NCBI GenBank assembly: GCA_036506175.1
Contig: DASXSE010000093.1
Span: 1-25,738, forward strand
Reading direction: 5' to 3'
DNA: 25,738 nt
Source of the DNA: JAIBJP01 sp036506175
GTDB taxonomy: Bacteria > Actinomycetota > Thermoleophilia > Gaiellales > Gaiellaceae
A program made the position numbers and the translations under genes. Shown here piece after piece: positions 21,421 through 25,738 of this stretch (position 1 is the stretch's first letter; every line of letters begins with the position of its first letter). The notes under the pieces were generated by a model, which was not told the origin of the DNA, ran no database searches, and saw only the letters and a program-made list of their open reading frames with translations.

Positions 21421-22338
21421 TTAAAGAGCGTTCCGAGGCTGTTGAGGGCTTCGCGGCCCCGTCAGCAGGGCGACCGCATGAGCAGACGCGAAGCGAGCAC
21501 CCGGTCCTCGTGGGTGCCGAGCGAGCTCGAGAACGATGCCACGAGGGACGGCGCGGGCGAGCGCGAGCGCTCCTTCTCGCCGCGAGCGGCCCCGCGCCGC
21601 GTCGAGCCGCCCCCGTTCACGGAAGCAGCGAAGGAAGAAGGATTCCGTCAGCCGCTCCGGTGGGACGAGATGGTGAACGAGCGCCTCGGGCTCGTACCGC
21701 ACCTCGAACCCCGCCGCGGCGAGCCGGCGCTGGAGATCTTCCTCTTCGCCGCGGTCGAATGGCGCTTCGGGGCGCACCCCTCGTTGTTCGTCGAAGCCCC
21801 CTGCGCCGAGTGTCGCATCGGTCCGGACGCTGAGGTTTCCGCCCCACACGAAGCCGCTGCCGGCACGTTGGTCGAGGTTGCGTGGCTCGGCGCCGAGGTC
21901 GAACACGGCGACGACGTAGAGCAGATGGTCGGTGAGCCACGCCGGCCGCGCGCTCATCCATTCGGCCTTCATCGGCCCTCCGATGACCGCGGTCTGCGGG
22001 CGGGCCTGGGACCAGGAGCGACGAAGCGCAGCGAGCCAGCCGGGCGCCGGGCGCACATCGTCGTCCACAAAGCAGATGACCGGCGTCGAAGCTTCGCGCA
22101 AAGCTCTGTTGCGCGCCGCCGATACTCCGCCGCGCGGCTCTGAGAGAAGCCGGCCCGCAGGACGGTTTGTGGCGAGCCATGTCCGGACGGCGGCCTCCGT
22201 CTCATCCGTCGACGCGTTGTCGACGACGATCAACTCGTCGCCTCCCTCGAGCTGCGGGACGACGGCCTCGAGCGCGCCTAGCACCGCATCCCGCCGATCC
22301 CGGGTCGGAACCGCGACCGTCAGCCGGAGAGCGTCCAC
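21421..22338 (-). CDS. Family 2 glycosyltransferase
   Basis: A 305-residue GT-A fold enzyme. The N-terminal LTVAVPTRDR and ELIVVDNASTDET segments bind the nucleotide sugar, and CFVDDDVRPAPGWL carries the DxD metal motif. GGFDEQRG and EEEDLQRRLAAAGFEVRYEPEALVHH are the usual acceptor-side elements. No membrane segments are obvious. The start is GTG 22338, directly after the phosphatase-like gene's stop (TGA then GTG). In this cluster it may glycosylate the peptide, perhaps on a phosphate added by the kinase-like protein, but a cell-surface glycan role is also possible. Confidence 0.88.
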   Translation of the reverse strand: MDALRLTVAVPTRDRRDAVLGALEAVVPQLEGGDELIVVDNASTDETEAAVRTWLATNRPAGRLLSEPRGGVSAARNRALREASTPVICFVDDDVRPAPGWLAALRRSWSQARPQTAVIGGPMKAEWMSARPAWLTDHLLYVVAVFDLGAEPRNLDQRAGSGFVWGGNLSVRTDATLGAGGFDEQRGVRPEAPFDRGEEEDLQRRLAAAGFEVRYEPEALVHHLVPPERLTESFFLRCFRERGRLDAARGRSRREGALALARAVPRGIVLELARHPRGPGARFASAHAVALLTGPRSPQQPRNAL

Positions 22339-23865
22339 TCAGGCCTGCGGCGCCAGGCCGGCCAACGGACGTCCGTCCAGATGAGCCGGCAGCGGGACCG
22401 CTAGGGTTTCGAGGACCGTGGCCGCGAGGTCGAGGACGTTCCCCTCCGGGAGCCTCGCTCCAGCCGGGACCGTAGGGCCGACGGCCCAGAGCCGCGATTC
22501 GACGGTGTGGTCGCCGCTGCGCGGTGTATAGGGGTTGAAAAGGTCAGCCCGAACGAGACCCACGCGCTCAGAGCGTGCCGCGACGATCTGACACAGGTCC
22601 GTGCGGAACACGACCATGAGATCGGGGATGTCGGGATGCCGGTTCTCCCCGAACGCTTCCTCCGCCGTGATCGCCTCCTTGATGATGCGCTCTCCCGAGT
22701 CGGGATCTTCGAGCTCGTAGAGCGCCTGGCGGATCTCCTCGAGCACCGCCCTCTCCTCTGCCCCCGGCTCGATGCTTCCGTGTGGCTCCCGGCCGCGGAG
22801 ATTGAGCCGGACCCCCCCGCAGCGGTTGTTCGGAATGTCGATCGCGCGCGTATGCGGAGACTCGAGCGGGCGTGGAAGTGAGCCGGCACGCTCCTGGACC
22901 CGGGTGCGCACGCGCCCGGGAACGAGCTTGCGGACAGTTGTCCTGACACCCACCGGCAGTCGTGAACGGACCTGGGCCGTTGTTCCCTTCCCGGAACTGA
23001 GACCGATTCGGACGAGGAACTCCGACAGCAGCTGGTAGCCGCCGATGTACGTCCCCATCCCGTGGCTCGCCACGACGAAAACCGTCGTCTCGGGCCCGGC
23101 GGCATCGAGCAGCGCTCCCACTCCCTGGTCCACTCGCTCGTAGATGGTCTTCACGGCAAGCCGCAGGTGGTCGGGCGCGTCGGGGTCGTGTCCCGGTTGG
23201 GCCGGATCGAAGAAGTGCCAGAACTGATGACCCGCACAGTGCGTCTCCCCGAAGGTGGCGACGAAGAGGTCCCAGTCCTCTCGGTTTAAGAGCTCGAGGA
23301 GCAGGTCCGTCTTCCGCTCGGCGCCTGCGAGTAATGCGCCGAGAAGCCAGTCGTAGCCCTCGCGCGTCCCGCCGTGCGCGTCGCACGAGGACACGGGATG
23401 GTCACCCCAACGCGCCCTGATCTCCTCCAGGAGCTCCGGGGGCTCGCTCGCGATGGCGAAATTGCGGTCGTGGAGACCCCACTCGGTCAGCATCACGCCG
23501 TTCAGGACCGAGTGCGGAACGGTCTGCGGCTGGTCGAGGACCGCGACGCGCTTCCCCGCGTCGCTCGCGCGAACCCAGTAGTAGAGCGACGTGTCGACGT
23601 CCTCCGGTTCGACGCGCCGCAAGGCGGTCTCGCCGCTGTGGATCTGGCGGGGGTGGTAGTAGAGACCCGTGCGCCCGCCCGAGACCCCGGTCGTCAGCTC
23701 CGGCCAGATGGCGCCGGGGAGCGTCTCCAGGGAATTGCCCAGCCGCGCGACGCCGCCGTCGCGAGCCAGGCGTGCGAACGCGGGCAGATCGCCTTCCTCC
23801 GCCCAGCGCTCAAGCAGCGTCGCTTCGGCAGCGTCGAGACCGATGACCAAGACCCTCGCAGACAT
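22339..23865 (-). CDS. Alkaline phosphatase superfamily / type I phosphodiesterase-like protein
   Basis: A 508-residue protein starting ARVLVIGLDAAEATLLERWA, with the first metal Asp in GLD. The ETLPGAIWPELTTG segment contains the expected Thr/Ser nucleophile region. FGETHCAGHQFWHFFDP and VVASHGMGTYIGGY occupy the positions of the second half of the metal site, but the usual DxxxH and SDHG read ETHCAGH and ASHG. At least one Asp ligand is therefore changed; this may be a subfamily trait. Phosphate, sulfate or nucleotide substrates are all possible. It heads the minus arm with GT2, ABC and nucleotidyltransferase. No clear Shine-Dalgarno sequence precedes ATG 23865, and readthrough from the mutase gene is possible. 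Confidence 0.82.
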   Translation of the reverse strand: MSARVLVIGLDAAEATLLERWAEEGDLPAFARLARDGGVARLGNSLETLPGAIWPELTTGVSGGRTGLYYHPRQIHSGETALRRVEPEDVDTSLYYWVRASDAGKRVAVLDQPQTVPHSVLNGVMLTEWGLHDRNFAIASEPPELLEEIRARWGDHPVSSCDAHGGTREGYDWLLGALLAGAERKTDLLLELLNREDWDLFVATFGETHCAGHQFWHFFDPAQPGHDPDAPDHLRLAVKTIYERVDQGVGALLDAAGPETTVFVVASHGMGTYIGGYQLLSEFLVRIGLSSGKGTTAQVRSRLPVGVRTTVRKLVPGRVRTRVQERAGSLPRPLESPHTRAIDIPNNRCGGVRLNLRGREPHGSIEPGAEERAVLEEIRQALYELEDPDSGERIIKEAITAEEAFGENRHPDIPDLMVVFRTDLCQIVAARSERVGLVRADLFNPYTPRSGDHTVESRLWAVGPTVPAGARLPEGNVLDLAATVLETLAVPLPAHLDGRPLAGLAPQA

Positions 23866-23877
23866 GATCAGGTGGAT

Positions 23878-23901
23878 CTAGAAGACCGGAGTCTCTCGCC
23901 A
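23878..23901 (-). pseudogene. Diverged duplicate of the mutase gene's last codons
   Basis: Read on the minus strand, this segment encodes W-R-E-T-P-V-F-stop, identical in protein to the mutase end at 23939-23962, 61 bp away and in a different frame. The two 24-nt copies differ at five bases, all in third codon positions, including the stop (TAG against TAA). The frame continues upstream as E-G-G-G-P-P-S before the Trp. A remnant of a second mutase gene lost by recombination is the simplest explanation. Confidence 0.55.
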
Positions 23902-23938
23902 CGAGGGGGGCCCGCCACCCTCGTCCACCCCCCGCCAA

Positions 23939-25615
23939 TTAGAAAACAGGGGTCTCACGCCACACCCCCCATACCTCCCGCAGGGCGTCGCACATCTCCC
24001 CCATCGTCACGTATGCCTTGGACGCCTCGATGATCGGAGGCATGAGGTTCACATCGTCCGCAGCCGCATCGCGCTTCAGCTGCGCGAGCGCCTGCTCGAC
24101 CGCCGAAGAATCGCGTCGCGCGCGCAACGCGCGGACGCGCTCGACCTGCTTGCGCTCCAGCGCCTCGTCGATGGCGAGGATCTCTACCTCCTTCTCCTCG
24201 GGCTCCTCGTAGCGGTTCACGCCGACGACGATGCGCTTGCCGGACTCGACCTCGCTCTGGTAGCGGAACGAAGCCTCCGCGATCTCGCGCTGGAAGAAGT
24301 TCTCCTTGATCGCCGGGATGACGCCGCCGAGCGCTCGGATCCGCTCGAAGTAGTCGTGCGCTTCGGCTTCGAGCCGGTTCGTGAGTTCCTCGAGGTAGTA
24401 CGAGCCGCCCAGCGGGTCGATGGTGTTGGTGACGCCCGTCTCGTGCGCGATCACCTGCTGCGTGCGCAGCGCGATCTTCACCGAATGCTCGGTGGGCAGC
24501 GCCAGCGCCTCGTCGAACGAGTTCGTGTGCAGCGACTGCGTCCCGCCGAGAACGGCAGCCAGCGCTTCGAGCGCCGTGCGCACGATGTTGACCTCGGGTT
24601 GCTGCGCCGTCAGCGAGACGCCGGCGGTCTGGGTGTGAAAGCGCATGAGCCACGACCGCGGATTGCGCGCGCCGTAGCGGTCGCGCAGCTCCTTCGCCCA
24701 GATCCGCCGTGCCGCGCGGTACTTGGCGATCTCCTCGAAGAAGTCGATGTGCGCGTTGAAAAAGAAGGAGAGTCGCGGCGCGAAGTCGTCCACCTGGAGC
24801 CCCCGCTTGATCGCCGCCTCCACGTAGGCGAAGCCGTCCGCCAGCGTGAACGCGAGCTCCTGGGCGGCCGTGGAGCCCGCCTCGCGGATGTGGTAGCCAG
24901 AGATGGAGACCGGATGCCAGAGCGGCACTTCCTGCGCGCAGAACTCGATCATGTCGACGCAGAGCCGCATGGACGGCTCGGGCGGGAAGATCCACTCCTT
25001 CTGCGCGATGTACTCCTTGAGGATGTCCGTCTGGATCGTCCCGCGCAGCCGCTCGCGCGCAACGCCCTGCTCCTCGGCGACGCAGATGTAGAAGGCGAGC
25101 AGCATCGCGGCCGGCGCGTTGATGGTCATGGAGGTGGACACCTCGCCGAGCGGGATGCCGGCGAAGAGCTGCTCCATGTCGTCGAGGGAGTCGACGGCGA
25201 CCCCCTCCCGACCGACCTCGCCGAGCGACTTCGGGTGGTCGGAGTCGTAGCCCATCAGCGTCGGCATGTCGAACGCCGTCGACAGGCCGGTCTGACCATG
25301 CTCGAGGAGATAGCGGAAGCGCGCGTTCGTCTCCTCCGCCGTGCCGAAGCCGGCGAACTGGCGCATCGTCCAGAGGCGGCCCCTGTACATGGAGGGATAG
25401 ACCCCTCTGGTGTACGGGAAGACACCGGGATAGCCGAGGTCGCGGTCGTAGTCGATCTCGACGTTGTCCGGGGTGTAGAGAGGCTCGTTCTCGAGCCCCG
25501 AGATGGTGCTGAACAGGGCGTCCCGCTCGGGCTTGGTGCCGTAGAGCTCGCGGCGCCAGTCCCCGGTCGCGTCCGCCCCCTGGCGGTCTTTCGTGGCAGC
25601 CATGGGCAGGCCCAT
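23939..25615 (-). CDS. Cobalamin-dependent acyl-CoA mutase large subunit (isobutyryl-CoA mutase-like)
   Basis: A 558-residue TIM-barrel subunit of the methylmalonyl-CoA mutase family, with no cobalamin domain of its own. SISGYHIREAG carries the conserved catalytic His; NTIDPLGGSYYLE and the N-terminal YPGVFPYTRGVYPSMYRGRL are typical. In methylmalonyl-CoA mutase the carboxylate is bound by Tyr89 and Arg207. Here the matching residues are F87 (MRQFAGFG) and Q205 (EYIAQKEW), the pair found in isobutyryl-CoA mutase, which interconverts isobutyryl- and n-butyryl-CoA. The partner is probably the small subunit at 14898-15299. The start is ATG 25615; ATG 25603 is equally possible. A 27-bp palindrome lies 22 bp upstream. 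Confidence 0.92.
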   Translation of the reverse strand: MGLPMAATKDRQGADATGDWRRELYGTKPERDALFSTISGLENEPLYTPDNVEIDYDRDLGYPGVFPYTRGVYPSMYRGRLWTMRQFAGFGTAEETNARFRYLLEHGQTGLSTAFDMPTLMGYDSDHPKSLGEVGREGVAVDSLDDMEQLFAGIPLGEVSTSMTINAPAAMLLAFYICVAEEQGVARERLRGTIQTDILKEYIAQKEWIFPPEPSMRLCVDMIEFCAQEVPLWHPVSISGYHIREAGSTAAQELAFTLADGFAYVEAAIKRGLQVDDFAPRLSFFFNAHIDFFEEIAKYRAARRIWAKELRDRYGARNPRSWLMRFHTQTAGVSLTAQQPEVNIVRTALEALAAVLGGTQSLHTNSFDEALALPTEHSVKIALRTQQVIAHETGVTNTIDPLGGSYYLEELTNRLEAEAHDYFERIRALGGVIPAIKENFFQREIAEASFRYQSEVESGKRIVVGVNRYEEPEEKEVEILAIDEALERKQVERVRALRARRDSSAVEQALAQLKRDAAADDVNLMPPIIEASKAYVTMGEMCDALREVWGVWRETPVF

Positions 25616-25636
25616 TCTAGGCTCGTCGACCGCCGC

Positions 25637-25663
25637 CTTCTGTCAATAGTTCATTGACAGAAG
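25637..25663. promoter_or_regulatory. 27-bp operator-like palindrome with two outward TTGACA boxes
   Basis: CTTCTGTCAAT (25637-25647) and ATTGACAGAAG (25653-25663) are perfect 11-bp inverted repeats around AGTTC. Each arm contains TTGACA reading outward (plus 25654-25659, minus 25646-25641), so the site could serve as the -35 of both divergent genes while being covered by one dimeric repressor, for example of the TetR type. Matching -10 boxes are not convincing. Confidence 0.65.
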
Positions 25664-25699
25664 TTAGGGAGTAGCTCCGCCGACTCAAAGGAGGATGCG

Positions 25700-25738
25700 A
25701 TGAGCGAAACCATGCCCCTCCGGTTGGTCGCCTTCGCC
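25700..25738 (+). CDS. Start of an unidentified gene, cut by the window edge
   Basis: ATG 25700 follows AAAGGAGG (25687-25694) at 5 nt, a very good ribosome-binding site. Only 13 codons are visible (M-S-E-T-M-P-L-R-L-V-A-F-A), too few to name a family. It is divergent from the mutase gene and shares the palindrome at 25637-25663, so both may be under the same regulator. Confidence 0.6.
   Translation, partial: MSETMPLRLVAFA

Noticed and set aside
25614..25619. TAGAAT on the minus strand as the -10 box of the mutase gene
   Set aside because: Its spacing from the minus-strand TTGACA is 21 nt, too long for a standard promoter, and it overlaps the first ATG.
1..25738. CRISPR arrays, tRNA or rRNA genes, insertion sequences with transposases, attachment sites
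   Set aside because: No regularly spaced repeats, cloverleaf-like sequences, rRNA-like stretches or transposase/integrase frames were seen.

Overview
The window is high-GC, gene-dense bacterial chromosome. Gene order (rpmE, a DUF1385 membrane protein, prfA, prmC, tsaC, glyA, upp, then a WecA/MraY-type transferase), frequent GTG/TTG starts and many stop/start overlaps (ATGA, GTGA) suggest an actinobacterium, perhaps of the deep-branching Thermoleophilia (Gaiellales/Solirubrobacterales) type. The phylum is inferred from gene order and composition; no rRNA or tRNA gene is present to confirm it.

Layout. Positions 1-5128 (minus strand) hold translation, one-carbon and envelope genes: prfA-prmC-tsaC, then glyA-upp-polyprenyl-phosphate sugar-1-phosphate transferase (cut by the window edge). 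A small predicted membrane protein sits on the plus strand between them. Positions 5164-5801 hold a plus-strand GFA-family protein and a 173-bp palindromic element with terminal inverted repeats. Positions 5802-11357 (minus) are a run etfB-etfA-ETF:quinone oxidoreductase-threonine dehydratase-rpmE-DUF1385. A secreted M23 peptidase stands alone at 11627-12508 (plus). Positions 12561-15299 (minus) combine a cobalamin-binding mutase small subunit, an enoyl-CoA hydratase and thiGSE. A metallo-beta-lactamase-fold protein follows on the plus strand.

The most interesting part is 16029-23865, a predicted lasso-type RiPP cluster in two convergent arms. The plus arm has a promoter-like site, a possible 20-aa leader ORF, a PqqD-like RiPP recognition element, an asparagine-synthetase-like cyclase, a 54-aa precursor peptide with an excellent ribosome-binding site, an HPr-kinase-like protein and a transglutaminase-fold leader peptidase. 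The minus arm has an alkaline-phosphatase-superfamily protein, a family 2 glycosyltransferase, a lone ABC ATPase and a PF14907-type nucleotidyltransferase. The two arms overlap tail to tail. The precursor has a recognisable leader motif, but no glycine in it is followed by an Asp/Glu at ring position 7-9, so the product is either an atypical lasso peptide or a different macrolactam.

The last part (23939-25615, minus) encodes a cobalamin-dependent acyl-CoA mutase large subunit whose specificity residues match isobutyryl-CoA mutase rather than methylmalonyl-CoA mutase. A duplicated, synonymously diverged copy of its last codons lies just downstream, and a 27-bp perfect operator-like palindrome lies upstream. 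With the ETF system, the hydratase and the distant mutase small subunit, it suggests branched-chain or fatty acyl-CoA catabolism.
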